From Lewinellaceae bacterium (GTDB lineage Bacteria; Bacteroidota; Bacteroidia; Chitinophagales; Saprospiraceae): a stretch of DNA of 64,000 bases. The stretch is taken from NCBI GenBank assembly GCA_020636005.1, contig JACJYR010000001.1, forward strand, positions 3,414,501 through 3,478,500, read 5' to 3'. The notes below the pieces were generated by a model that was not told the DNA's origin, did no database searches, and saw nothing but the letters and a program-made list of their open reading frames with translations. Below are positions 54,410 to 63,092 of the stretch, piece by piece. The translations under genes were made by a program, and so were the position numbers. Numbering within the stretch: position 1 is the first letter of the stretch; the number at the start of each line of letters is the position of its first letter.

Positions 54410-56662
54410 TTATGCCGTCCATGGTACGCCGTCCGTTAAAAAGTCGGATTTCACAACCCGTTGATTTTCAAAAGTGACGGTAACAGTCAAACCTTTCTCA
54501 TTTGTTAATTCAAAGTTTCCCTGCAATTGTTTGCTCAATCCTTTCATCAGACTCATACCGAGCGAATTGCACTGGTCAACGTCAAAATCAAGTGGCAAAC
54601 CGATGCCGTTGTCTGCTACTTTCAGGGTGCAATGATTGTCGTCAGTATGGCACATTGAAATGGCAACGGCCCCGGCTTTTTTGTTCGGGAAGGCGTATTT
54701 AATGGTGTTGGAAATAGCTTCGTTAAGTATCAAGCCTACCGGTACGGCATGGGTCACGTCGAGCTTGACCGACTCAATTTGCAGGTCGAGGCGGATGGTT
54801 TTTCCCGTGTCGAAACTATCCTGCAAATAGTCGGTCAGTTCACGAATGTAGGTGGGCATGTCAATCAGCGCTATGTCTTTGGATTGGTACAGCTTCTGGT
54901 GAATCAGCGAAATGGATTGGATACGGTGTTGGCTGTCCCGAATAGCGGCCAGCGCCGTATCATTGTCCAAAAAAACAGATTGGGAGTTGAGCAGGCTCAT
55001 CACGATTTGCAGGTTGTTTTTTACCCGGTGGTGGATTTCCCGCAGCAAGCGTTCTTTATCATCCAATAGGGCCTGCAGTGTGTTGTTGGTCTGGTTGATT
55101 TCGATTTGCTGCAATTCCAGTTGGCGGCTGCTGCGCTGTTTGAGTCGGAAGCGGTTATAGACCAGCCCCAAAATGATGAGCAAGAGGACGCCACCGCAAA
55201 AAGTGAGATTTTTGACCAAGTTCGCTTGCCTCAACCTGCTTTCCTGAAGGCTGCCTGTGTTTTGCAGCAATTTGATGTCCCGTTCTTTATTTTTGGTTTC
55301 ATACTGTATTTGCAGCTCTTCGATTTGGCGGCTTTTAGTTTCATTGAAAATGGAATCATGCAGAATTTTGAATTGCTGCATATGCCGGATAGCGGAAAGG
55401 TAATTACCTGCTGCCGAATCCACCTTAAACAACAGTAAGTTCGTTTCCTCCAGTTGATGGATGGTTGAGGTCCCTTTTGGGGAAAACAATGCTTTTTTGA
55501 GATAGGGCTCAGCCTTTTTATAGTGATGGGTCTTTACATAAAACTGACCCATGATAAAATTTACAATAGAAGTATAGCTGTTTTGATACTTTAATAAGCT
55601 TTCCTGTTCAACCATTTCCAAATAAGACCTTTCAGCTTGGTCATATTGTTGAAATGCATAGTAACAATCACCCAATGCATAGGCCAAAAGAGATTTATCA
55701 TATATCTTGACTGGAGGTTCTGTTGTTAAAATATTTTGTACAAAAGACATGGCTTCTTGCGACCTGCCAAGTTTTAACAAACCTTTTGCGATAGCACATG
55801 CGACTGCATAATTTTCACCCACCCGTCTTGAATAGGATTTTTTAAAAAATTCCACACTTTTTTCCGTTTGCCCCAATTCTCTGTAAATCATCGCCAGCCG
55901 ATAATAAAAGGTGTGGGCAGCGATACTGTCGCAGGTCTCTTCCATGCTTTGTATCATCTCAAGACCATAATACAGTGCATTGTTTAGATTGCCTTTTATC
56001 GTACTTATTTCTGCCAACAAATTATAGGTATAATGTAAGTTGCGGAAGCCAATTGCTTTATACTGTCCGATTGCTTCCAGTGCTTCTTCTTCGCTCTCAT
56101 CCAACTTGCCTTGTAACTTGTGTATTTCTGCAATTTTCCTCAAAGCATCAGTTGCTTGTATTGTGTCACCAACCTGCCCGAACAAAGCCCTGGCTTGTTC
56201 AAAGTAGCTTATTATTTCATCATAAGTGCTGTTGCTCCAAAACATGTGGTAAGCCATGGTCATCAATGCTTTTCCTTCTGATGCTTTGTCACCATTGTCC
56301 CGATACTTTTGTAAAACCTGCATGAAAGCCTCCCTACCTTGCACCACTTCCCGTCTTTTAAAATGGCAATAGCCTATCATCCAGCTACTTTCTTCTATCC
56401 ATTTTTCATCGTTCAATGCTTCGCTCAATGCCATTGCCTGCTGGGAATAATAAAGTGCGCTATCCAAATCGGGTTTAAAATCTTCAGGCCTTGCCAAATA
56501 ATATGAGCATAGCTCCAGCAACAATTTTACCCGGCTGCTATCTGCTGGGGTTTTATATAGCAATACTTTTAGCTTGTCAGGGCTGCCCAAGGTCTGTGCT
56601 TGCACCATGACCGGTAAAAGAAAGAATAGAAGCGCACTGAAAAAAGATTGCAACTTGGCCAT
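54410..56662 (-). CDS. TPR-containing sensor histidine kinase (HisKA_2 type)
   Basis: A 750-aa sensor with an N-terminal signal-like segment and a periplasmic TPR-type sensory region (about 40-450) with helical repeats. A transmembrane helix (484-503) and coiled coil follow, then the HisKA_2 block REIHHRVKNNLQIVMSLL (phospho-His545) and the HATPase domain (NEAISNTIKYAFP, DNGIGLPLDFD, LGMSLMKGLSKQL). It resembles the deleted kinase at 49748. The gene lies in the middle of the hydrolase cluster with palindromic site B upstream. It may be the sensor for the NtrC-type regulator; this pairing is inferred from proximity. Confidence 0.9.
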   Translation of the reverse strand: MAKLQSFFSALLFFLLPVMVQAQTLGSPDKLKVLLYKTPADSSRVKLLLELCSYYLARPEDFKPDLDSALYYSQQAMALSEALNDEKWIEESSWMIGYCHFKRREVVQGREAFMQVLQKYRDNGDKASEGKALMTMAYHMFWSNSTYDEIISYFEQARALFGQVGDTIQATDALRKIAEIHKLQGKLDESEEEALEAIGQYKAIGFRNLHYTYNLLAEISTIKGNLNNALYYGLEMIQSMEETCDSIAAHTFYYRLAMIYRELGQTEKSVEFFKKSYSRRVGENYAVACAIAKGLLKLGRSQEAMSFVQNILTTEPPVKIYDKSLLAYALGDCYYAFQQYDQAERSYLEMVEQESLLKYQNSYTSIVNFIMGQFYVKTHHYKKAEPYLKKALFSPKGTSTIHQLEETNLLLFKVDSAAGNYLSAIRHMQQFKILHDSIFNETKSRQIEELQIQYETKNKERDIKLLQNTGSLQESRLRQANLVKNLTFCGGVLLLIILGLVYNRFRLKQRSSRQLELQQIEINQTNNTLQALLDDKERLLREIHHRVKNNLQIVMSLLNSQSVFLDNDTALAAIRDSQHRIQSISLIHQKLYQSKDIALIDMPTYIRELTDYLQDSFDTGKTIRLDLQIESVKLDVTHAVPVGLILNEAISNTIKYAFPNKKAGAVAISMCHTDDNHCTLKVADNGIGLPLDFDVDQCNSLGMSLMKGLSKQLQGNFELTNEKGLTVTVTFENQRVVKSDFLTDGVPWTA

Positions 56663-56761
56663 AAATGTGAGTGGTGTAACTGTCCTGAAAACTTTTTAAA
56701 GACAATTATAGTGGCTGTATAATTGGAAGCAAGGTACAGGGATAATCAAGACATTTTATAA

Positions 56762-56810
56762 TACAACTTTATTTCGCTGTCCTATTCGTTGAACAACGAA
56801 ATAGCGTTGC
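56762..56810 (+). promoter_or_regulatory. Palindromic upstream element, site B
   Basis: TATTTCGCTG and CAACGAAATA arms around the conserved core CGTTGAACAACGAAATA; overall similar to site A. It lies 100 bp upstream of the kinase start (minus strand) and 240 bp before the epoxide-hydrolase-like gene (plus strand), so it could serve either. Confidence 0.6.
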
Positions 56811-56862
56811 TTTTTTTTAAAGAAATCACATGTAAGTATAAGATTATCAGATGGTTATGGTA

Positions 56863-56880
56863 TTGGCATCCTGTTTGGCT
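56863..56880 (+). promoter_or_regulatory. Sigma-54-like promoter B (weak)
   Basis: TTGGCATCCTGTTTGGCT resembles promoter A and lies at the same offset from its palindrome (GG starts 55 bases after site B). The GC element sits one base further from GG than optimal, so activity is less certain. Confidence 0.4.
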
Positions 56881-56882
56881 AA

Positions 56883-57032
56883 TTGAGAAATAACAATGTA
56901 GTCATATCCAGAAAATATCAGTTCAACATAGCGTACGAAGAATTCAATGGACATCAACACTATGTAACAGGGTTGCCTGCAAAAGGCGAGAAGGAACTGA
57001 CTATATTTTAAATGGTATCAATAATTCATAAA
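56883..57032 (+). pseudogene. Remnant of an alpha/beta-hydrolase C-terminus
   Basis: In frame, YEEFNGHQHYVTGLPA matches the end of the hydrolase at 53597-54382 (EYKEFKGKNHYVTGLPS). Then, shifted by one base, REGTDYILNGINNS-stop matches KENANYILNWIDTH-stop. It begins directly after promoter B and has no catalytic parts. Best read as the tail of a hydrolase gene whose body was deleted. Confidence 0.75.
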
Positions 57033-57049
57033 ATCAAAAAATAGCAATC

Positions 57050-58072
57050 ATGGACACACTTGTAATTCAATCAAAATCCAAGTTTTTTGGAAAGCAAAAT
57101 TTTTCCTTATTAATCGGCTTATTTATATTGATAATCGGCTCGGTCGCTTGTAATCAAAAAAATGAACCGGAGGAATATGCCACGACTGACAAAGTGGAAA
57201 ACAGCGACAACCCAACCCTCCAGCCCGCCTCACCGCCTTCAAATTTTCAACATAAGACTGCCAATGTAAATGGTATCAATATACATTATGTAATAGGGGG
57301 AAAAGGTGAGCCATTGGTATTGATACATGGTTTTGGGCAAAACTGGTATATGTGGAACAGGTTGTTGCCAGAGCTTTCAAAACACTTTACTGTAATCGTC
57401 CCCGACTTGAGGGGGGTGGGCGAATCCGATAAACCTACGGATGGATATGATAAAAAAACGATGGCAAGCGATATACATGAATTGGTAAAAAAACTTGGAT
57501 ACCAGAGCATCAACCTGGCCGGCCATGATATTGGCTTGATGGTAGCTTATGCCTATGCTGCCCAATATAGCGATGAAGTAAAGAAAGTAGCTTTAATGGA
57601 TGCCCTGTTGCCCGGTGTCGAGCCGGTATGGAGCCAAGTATCAGCTTCCGCCTGGTGGTTTGGGTTCTTTGCGTGGCCTGCCTCTGGCGAACTGGTGGCA
57701 GGTAAAGAGCGGCAGTTCCTGACCAATTTCTGGCCACAGGTAGGGCATGCGAAAGACCCGTTTACCGAAGAAGAAACCAAGGAGTTTATCAGGGCCTACG
57801 CCCAACCCGGCGCAACGACCGGCAGTTTTCACTGGTTTGGTGCTTTCGCAAAAGACGGGGAAGATAACAAACTGTTTTCGCAAAAAAAATTAGAGATGCC
57901 ATTGCTCGCCATGGGCGGAGAATATTTTGCTGCGTCATTTTTGGCAGAACATTCCAAGCAGGTGGCAATAAATGTGAAAGAAGCAAACATCAAAGGCTCT
58001 GGACACTGGGTGGTACAGGAAAATACTGCCCAGGTACAGCAGGAATTACTGGACTTTTTTACCAGCAAATAA
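57050..58072 (+). CDS. Epoxide hydrolase/haloalkane dehalogenase-like alpha/beta hydrolase (lipoprotein)
   Basis: A 340-aa protein with a hydrophobic N-terminus ending in a lipobox-like IGSVAC (Cys34) and a low-complexity linker. Core: LVLIHGFGQNWYMWNRLLPEL, oxyanion region PDLRGVGESDKP, nucleophile Asp160 in LAGHDIGLMVAY and the His in GSGHWVVQENT. An Asp nucleophile with HGFGQ points to the epoxide-hydrolase/dehalogenase branch; the substrate is unknown. Likely anchored on the outer leaf of a membrane. Confidence 0.9.
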   Translation: MDTLVIQSKSKFFGKQNFSLLIGLFILIIGSVACNQKNEPEEYATTDKVENSDNPTLQPASPPSNFQHKTANVNGINIHYVIGGKGEPLVLIHGFGQNWYMWNRLLPELSKHFTVIVPDLRGVGESDKPTDGYDKKTMASDIHELVKKLGYQSINLAGHDIGLMVAYAYAAQYSDEVKKVALMDALLPGVEPVWSQVSASAWWFGFFAWPASGELVAGKERQFLTNFWPQVGHAKDPFTEEETKEFIRAYAQPGATTGSFHWFGAFAKDGEDNKLFSQKKLEMPLLAMGGEYFAASFLAEHSKQVAINVKEANIKGSGHWVVQENTAQVQQELLDFFTSK

Positions 58073-58185
58073 GCTTTCCCTAACAGTTATTGGAATATAG
58101 ATATACTCCATCATTGCTGGTGGATGTATAGAGAATATAATTTTCAAAATCTTAATAATTTTTCAAAATCTTAAAACTCGAAATC

Positions 58186-58887
58186 ATGAAAAAGTCAATC
58201 AAAACAATCTTCAACTTATTATTTGTGGCCTTTTTTACGGTCAATGCCCAAGCACAAAAACCTTCGCCTGATCTGCTCGATCCAACCAATCATATGCTGG
58301 TATTGATTGACCACGAGGGGCAAATGAGTTTTGCCGTCAAAAACATCCCCGGCGACCAGTTGCGCAACAACACGGCCATTGTTGCCGGAGCCTCCAAAAT
58401 CTTCAACGTGCCTACCGTAGTTACAACGGTAGCGGAAAAATCCTTCAGCGGACCGGTCTTCCCGGAAATCATGGAATTTTACCCGCAAAGCACCAGCAAT
58501 TACATTGACCGGACGACCATGAATTCCTGGGAAGATGTCAATGCATACAAAGCCATTACTGGTAAAAACAAGCGGAAAATCGTTCTCGCAGGTTTGTGGA
58601 CCAGCGTGTGCATCGTCGGCCCTGCCTTGTCCGCCAAATCAGATGGCTATGATGTCTATGTCATCACCGATGCTTGCGGGGATGTCAGTCAGGAAGCGCA
58701 TGATATGTCCATCCACCGGATGATGCAGGCGGGTGTGAAAATGATGACTTCCGTTCAATATTTACTGGAATTGCAACGGGACTGGGCAAGGGGTGCCACC
58801 TATAAACCCGTCAATGATTTAATCGTGAAATACGGCGGCAGTTATGGGGTCGGCATCCAGTATGCCAGGGAGATGTTAAACCATTAA
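58186..58887 (+). CDS. Secreted isochorismatase-family cysteine hydrolase
   Basis: A 233-aa protein with a signal peptide (MKKSIKTIFNLLFVAFFTVNAQAQ). Isochorismatase-fold motifs: the nucleophile-activating Asp42 in LVLIDHEGQMSF, RTTMNSWEDVNAY (YcaC-type), and Cys142 in LWTSVCIVGPALSA. The end (YLLELQRDWARG) is YcaC-like. It hydrolyses amide or ester-like bonds of an unknown small molecule in the periplasm. It follows the lipoprotein hydrolase gene in the same direction. Confidence 0.93.
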   Translation: MKKSIKTIFNLLFVAFFTVNAQAQKPSPDLLDPTNHMLVLIDHEGQMSFAVKNIPGDQLRNNTAIVAGASKIFNVPTVVTTVAEKSFSGPVFPEIMEFYPQSTSNYIDRTTMNSWEDVNAYKAITGKNKRKIVLAGLWTSVCIVGPALSAKSDGYDVYVITDACGDVSQEAHDMSIHRMMQAGVKMMTSVQYLLELQRDWARGATYKPVNDLIVKYGGSYGVGIQYAREMLNH

Positions 58888-59070
58888 AACGTTTGAGGTA
58901 GTAGGAATTTGTTTAAAATCGTTTGAATTGTTGCACAGGCTTGATTTTCAATGCCATACAACAATATCTAACTATTTCAAACCACCTCAAACGACTTCAA
59001 GCAATATTATCCTGCGTATTCCTCTTTTAACAGAAGCAGGTAATTGCCTGCTTCTTTAATTCTTTCCGTG

Positions 59071-60846
59071 ATGAAATTTCTATATTCTATACCATTTCTT
59101 ATTTTCTTGTCTTATTCTCCAACTGTCCTTTCCCAAACAAAGGCGGATATTATCATCATCAATGGAAAAATGACCACTTTGGATGATGACAATATAAATG
59201 CGGAAGCGGTGGCAATTGCTGGCAACAAAATATTATCTCTTGGCAATAATATGCAGGTTCTAAAATTCAAAAGCAATAAGACGGCATTAATTGACGCAAA
59301 GGGAAAAACCATCATACCCGGACTCTTCGATACCCACCTGCACGTCATCCGGGGCGGGCGGTTTTACAATGCTGAACTCCGTTGGGACGGAGTAAAATCC
59401 CTGAAGCGGGCACTCGAAATGCTGAAAGAACAGGCTGAACGCACACCCGAAGGCCAATGGGTGCGGGTGGTCGGTGGCTGGAACGAATACCAGTTTGAAG
59501 AAAAACGCCTGCCGACTTTGGAAGAAATCAACGCAGCTACCGGCAACACACCCACTTTTATACTTTATCTATATGGTAAGGCATGGCTGAACAAAGCTGG
59601 GCTAAAAAAGCTCAATATCACCAGCGAAACCCCAAGCCCGCCGGGTGGCCTGATTGAAAAAGACAGCAACGGCAACCCAACCGGATTGCTGCTGGCCGAG
59701 CCGAACGCCTTTATTTTATACTCGACTTTGGCAAAACTGCCAGAACTGACTTATGAGGAAAAAATCAACTCCACCCTGCAATACATGACCGAACTGAACC
59801 GCCTCGGCGTTACCGCCGTCATGGATGCGGGCGGGGGATTTCAAAATTTCCCCGATGATTATGGCATCACCGATTCATTGAACAAGGCGGGGAAAATAAC
59901 TGTCCGTTTACCCTACTTCCTCTTTGCCCAAAAGAAAGGTACGGAACTGGATGATTTCACCAAATGGACGGGCATGGTGGACATTGATAACCATCACCCC
60001 AACGGTCAAAATGAAATAGAGTACCACGTGGAAGGCGGCGGCGAAAATCTCGTCGCCGATGCAGGGGATTTTGAAAATTTCCTGTTCCCCCGGCCTGAAC
60101 TGCCCGCCAGCATGGAAGGGAACCTCAAACCCGTCATCCAGATTTTGGTCAAAAACCGCTGGCCTTTCCGACTTCATGCCACCTATAATGAAAGTATCAC
60201 GAGGGACCTGAATGTCATCGAGGAAGTCAACCGGGAAACACCGCTCAATGGACTGGTCTGGCTGATTGACCATGCGGAAACCATCAGCAACGAAAACTTA
60301 CAGCGCATCAAAGCACTCGGTGGCGGTATTGCCATCCAGCACCGCATGGCCTACCAGGGTGAAAGTTTCATCCGTCGTTACGGGAGAAAAGCAGCCGCTG
60401 CTTCCCCGCCCGTCAAGCAGATGCTCGAACTGGGCATCCCCGTAGCACTGGGCACGGACGGCACTCGAGTCGCTTCCTACAACCCCTGGGTGGCGCTCGC
60501 TTGGATTACCACCGGAAAAACCATTGGTGGCGTACAGGTCATGGACAAACAGAACACTTTGGACAGGATAACCGCCCTGAAACTCATCACCCACAACGGG
60601 TATGAACTTATAAAAGAAGCCAATAAGGGAATAATCAAGGCAGGCTATTTTGCCGACCTCGTTATTTTAGACAAGGACTATTTCACAGTTCCCGACGGAC
60701 AAATTGCTTCCATTTCTTCGCTCCTAACCATCGTGGACGGCAAGGTTGTATATGGCGCTGGCGAGTTTGAAAGTATTTCACCGAAAAAACTGACGGTGAT
60801 ACCTGAGTGGTCACCGGTGAAATATTATGGCGGTTATCAGGAATAG
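59071..60846 (+). CDS. Amidohydrolase family protein (YtcJ-like, secreted)
   Basis: About 591 aa from the ATG at 59071 (MKFLYSIPFLIFLSYSPTVLSQ, signal). Metal-dependent TIM-barrel amidohydrolase: start ADIIIINGKMTTLDDDNINAEAVAIAGNKIL, HxH metal pair in GLFDTHLHVIRGG, WLIDHAE and the C-terminal GIIKAGYFADLVILDKDYFTVP. Members of this group cleave amides, and some act on aromatic formamides; the substrate here is open. It follows the isochorismatase gene, with a motif related to the 15.5-kb tandem repeat in the gap between them. Confidence 0.92.
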   Translation: MKFLYSIPFLIFLSYSPTVLSQTKADIIIINGKMTTLDDDNINAEAVAIAGNKILSLGNNMQVLKFKSNKTALIDAKGKTIIPGLFDTHLHVIRGGRFYNAELRWDGVKSLKRALEMLKEQAERTPEGQWVRVVGGWNEYQFEEKRLPTLEEINAATGNTPTFILYLYGKAWLNKAGLKKLNITSETPSPPGGLIEKDSNGNPTGLLLAEPNAFILYSTLAKLPELTYEEKINSTLQYMTELNRLGVTAVMDAGGGFQNFPDDYGITDSLNKAGKITVRLPYFLFAQKKGTELDDFTKWTGMVDIDNHHPNGQNEIEYHVEGGGENLVADAGDFENFLFPRPELPASMEGNLKPVIQILVKNRWPFRLHATYNESITRDLNVIEEVNRETPLNGLVWLIDHAETISNENLQRIKALGGGIAIQHRMAYQGESFIRRYGRKAAAASPPVKQMLELGIPVALGTDGTRVASYNPWVALAWITTGKTIGGVQVMDKQNTLDRITALKLITHNGYELIKEANKGIIKAGYFADLVILDKDYFTVPDGQIASISSLLTIVDGKVVYGAGEFESISPKKLTVIPEWSPVKYYGGYQE

Positions 60847-60908
60847 GCATTCAAGTCAGACAGCAGCTTGTACCGCCGAAAATAAGTTTTTATATAATGC
60901 TACCGGGC

Positions 60909-61057
60909 GTCCCAGCGGGACGGAATCTTTGTAGCTTGTCATGAACCGAGGCCTTTCGTTCCGTAGGAACGATATGCCGTTGCTTCTCGATACCGTTCCG
61001 ATGGAACGGACACCATTGATGCATACAAATCCTACAAAGATTCCGTCCCGATGGGAC
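60909..61057. repeat. Long imperfect palindrome upstream of the YdcZ gene
   Basis: A 26-base arm at 60909-60934 (starting GTCCCAGCGGGAC) is the inverse complement, with one mismatch, of 61032-61057. The interior carries smaller palindromes (GTTCCGTAGGAAC, CGTTCCGATGGAACG). It could form a cruciform or RNA stem-loop. It resembles REP/MITE-like palindromes of Bacteroidota, which is recall, not a comparison. Confidence 0.7.
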
Positions 61058-61130
61058 TGTCATTCTTAAAAACTTTTTTTCAGCAGCCTGGAGTTGCCCC
61101 CTGACTTGATTTGACAATAAAAATTTCATC

Positions 61131-61580
61131 ATGAAAACCATCTACTTCTTCCTCCTCATGGCAGTCGTCGCAGGTGCGGTACTGCCTGTGCAGGCCGGCC
61201 TGAATGCCAAAATGGGCAGGGCTGTTGGCGACCCGGTGTATGCAGCGCTGATTTCCTTCGTCATTGGCTCCATCGGCCTTTTCGTTTACACGCTCATCAC
61301 CAAAGTTGAACTGGGACAAATCAACCAAGTGGGGTCGGTGCATTGGTCGGTGTGGTCTGCCGGGTTCATGGGAGCATTTTATGTGGCGGCGGTTATTGTA
61401 CTTGTGCCAAAAATCGGGGCGGCCCTTACTTTCGGGCTGGTCATCACGGGGCAATTGGGGCTATCGCTCCTGCTCGACCATTTCGGGCTGTTGGGGCTGT
61501 CCGTTCATGCCATCAATTGGCAACGAACCATAGGCATGGCCTTGATAGTTGGTGGCGTATTGCTCATCCGTAATTATTGA
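61131..61580 (+). CDS. DMT family transporter (YdcZ/DUF606 type)
   Basis: A 149-aa protein with four predicted transmembrane helices or more (MKTIYFFLLMAVVAGAVLPVQAGLNAKMG, AALISFVIGSIGLFVYTLI, GAFYVAAVIVLVPKIGAALTFGLVITGQL, MALIVGGVLLI). The motif AGLNAKMGRAVGDPVYAALISF is typical of YdcZ. Such small drug/metabolite transporters often work as dimers. It ends three bases before the next start, so it is probably co-transcribed with the porin. Confidence 0.9.
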   Translation: MKTIYFFLLMAVVAGAVLPVQAGLNAKMGRAVGDPVYAALISFVIGSIGLFVYTLITKVELGQINQVGSVHWSVWSAGFMGAFYVAAVIVLVPKIGAALTFGLVITGQLGLSLLLDHFGLLGLSVHAINWQRTIGMALIVGGVLLIRNY

Positions 61581-61583
61581 CCC

Positions 61584-62951
61584 ATGCGATGCAGAACTGT
61601 TGCCATAGTACTTTGCTTGTCGGCTTTGGGTAAAATGACTGCCCAAGAGGTGGCAAGGACTTACCCAGCCTTCAAATTCCTGCGTTCAGGGGAGGATTAT
61701 TCATTTTTGAAAAACAGTTTACCGGGGGACAATTTTTGGGAAAGGCTGAAATATGCCCCACTCGGCGATAAAAACTACCTCAGCATTGGCGGTGAGATAA
61801 AATCGGAATTTCAACTGCTCCGCAACGAGGATTGGAAAAAAGGGAACAACGATGCTGCATTGTTCCAACGGTTCATGCTGCACACCGATTGGCATTTTGG
61901 AGACAAAGTCCGCTTGTTCGGCCAATTGAAAAGTGGCCATGCCTTGGGACGAAAGGGCCCGCCTTTTTATCTCAATGACGACGCCCTGGATTTGCACCAA
62001 TTTTTCCTCGGCCTTCGGCTTTGGCATTCCACCCTGGAATTGGGCCGGCGGGAATTGTACTATGGCCCACAACGCCTCATCAGCCCGAGAGAAGGCACCA
62101 ATGTGCGGCAATCTTTTGACGGTGCCAGGTGGATCTTGCAAGAAACCAACCTTTCCCTCGATCTGTTTTTTTATGCTTACAACCCTCAACGTGTGGGTGT
62201 TTTCGACAATAAAATCAATACGGACCAACTGCTGTGGGGCGCCTATTTTGTTTGGAACGTGCCGGGCCGGCAGGGGCTGAATTTCGATTTTTACTACCTC
62301 GGGGCTGACAACGAACACCCCCGTTTCGAAGAGGGCAGCAGGCAGGAGCGCCGCCATTCTTTCGGGGTGCGGCATTGGGGAGTGAAGGGCCGTTTCAAAT
62401 ATAACAACGAGGCAGTTTTCCAAACCGGTACTTTCGGCGAGGGAAACATCAACGCCTGGACAGCCTCGACGGAAATGAGTTTTACCCTGCCGGGCAAATC
62501 AAAACCCACGCCCGGCCTGAAAGCCGAAATCATCAGCGGTGACGATGACCCCAACGACGGCGACTTGCACACCTTCAATCCCTTGTTCCCAAGGGGCGGC
62601 TACTTCGGGCTGCTGTCGCTCATCGGCCCTGCCAATTTGATGGACGTTCATCCCTCGCTGGGTTTTAGTTTTGGTGAACAATGGAGCCTCGACCTCGACT
62701 GGGATTTCTTTTGGCGGCATAAATTGGAAGACGGTATTTATTTCCCATCGGGCAGGTTGAATTTGCCGGGCAGCGGCTCGAAAGAGCGTTTCATTGGCCA
62801 CCAGCCAGGCGTACAGCTGGGCTTTGCCGTGAACCGCTTTTTCGAATTGGAGGCTTCATATTTTCGCTTCTTCCCAGGTGGTTTTATTCAGGAAGTGACC
62901 GAAGGGGAACAATTTTCACAAGCTGCGATTTCTTTTAAATTCAAATTTTAA
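61584..62951 (+). CDS. Alginate export family outer-membrane protein
   Basis: A 455-aa protein with a signal peptide (MRCRTVAIVLCLSALGKMTAQ) and an outer-membrane beta-barrel of the alginate-export (AlgE-type, Alginate_exp) kind: DKNYLSIGGEIKSEFQLL, HTDWHFGDKVRLFGQLKSG, GRRELYYGPQRLISPREGTNVRQSFDGARW and the terminal FSQAAISFKFKF (aromatic C-terminus). In Bacteroidota such porins import or export small or sugar-like compounds. It is next to the YdcZ transporter and may provide outer-membrane passage for the compound handled by this locus. Confidence 0.9.
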   Translation: MRCRTVAIVLCLSALGKMTAQEVARTYPAFKFLRSGEDYSFLKNSLPGDNFWERLKYAPLGDKNYLSIGGEIKSEFQLLRNEDWKKGNNDAALFQRFMLHTDWHFGDKVRLFGQLKSGHALGRKGPPFYLNDDALDLHQFFLGLRLWHSTLELGRRELYYGPQRLISPREGTNVRQSFDGARWILQETNLSLDLFFYAYNPQRVGVFDNKINTDQLLWGAYFVWNVPGRQGLNFDFYYLGADNEHPRFEEGSRQERRHSFGVRHWGVKGRFKYNNEAVFQTGTFGEGNINAWTASTEMSFTLPGKSKPTPGLKAEIISGDDDPNDGDLHTFNPLFPRGGYFGLLSLIGPANLMDVHPSLGFSFGEQWSLDLDWDFFWRHKLEDGIYFPSGRLNLPGSGSKERFIGHQPGVQLGFAVNRFFELEASYFRFFPGGFIQEVTEGEQFSQAAISFKFKF

Positions 62952-63092
62952 AACCTAATCTTTATTACCATGAAAACAGGAACCGGGATAACATCGCCCT
63001 ACTTTGCCCTTTCGTGATAGCTTATGTATAGCGGCTGATCGGCAGGTTGTCGAGGTCGGCGAGGCTTAGGAAAAAGCCTGAAGTCTTTCGTA

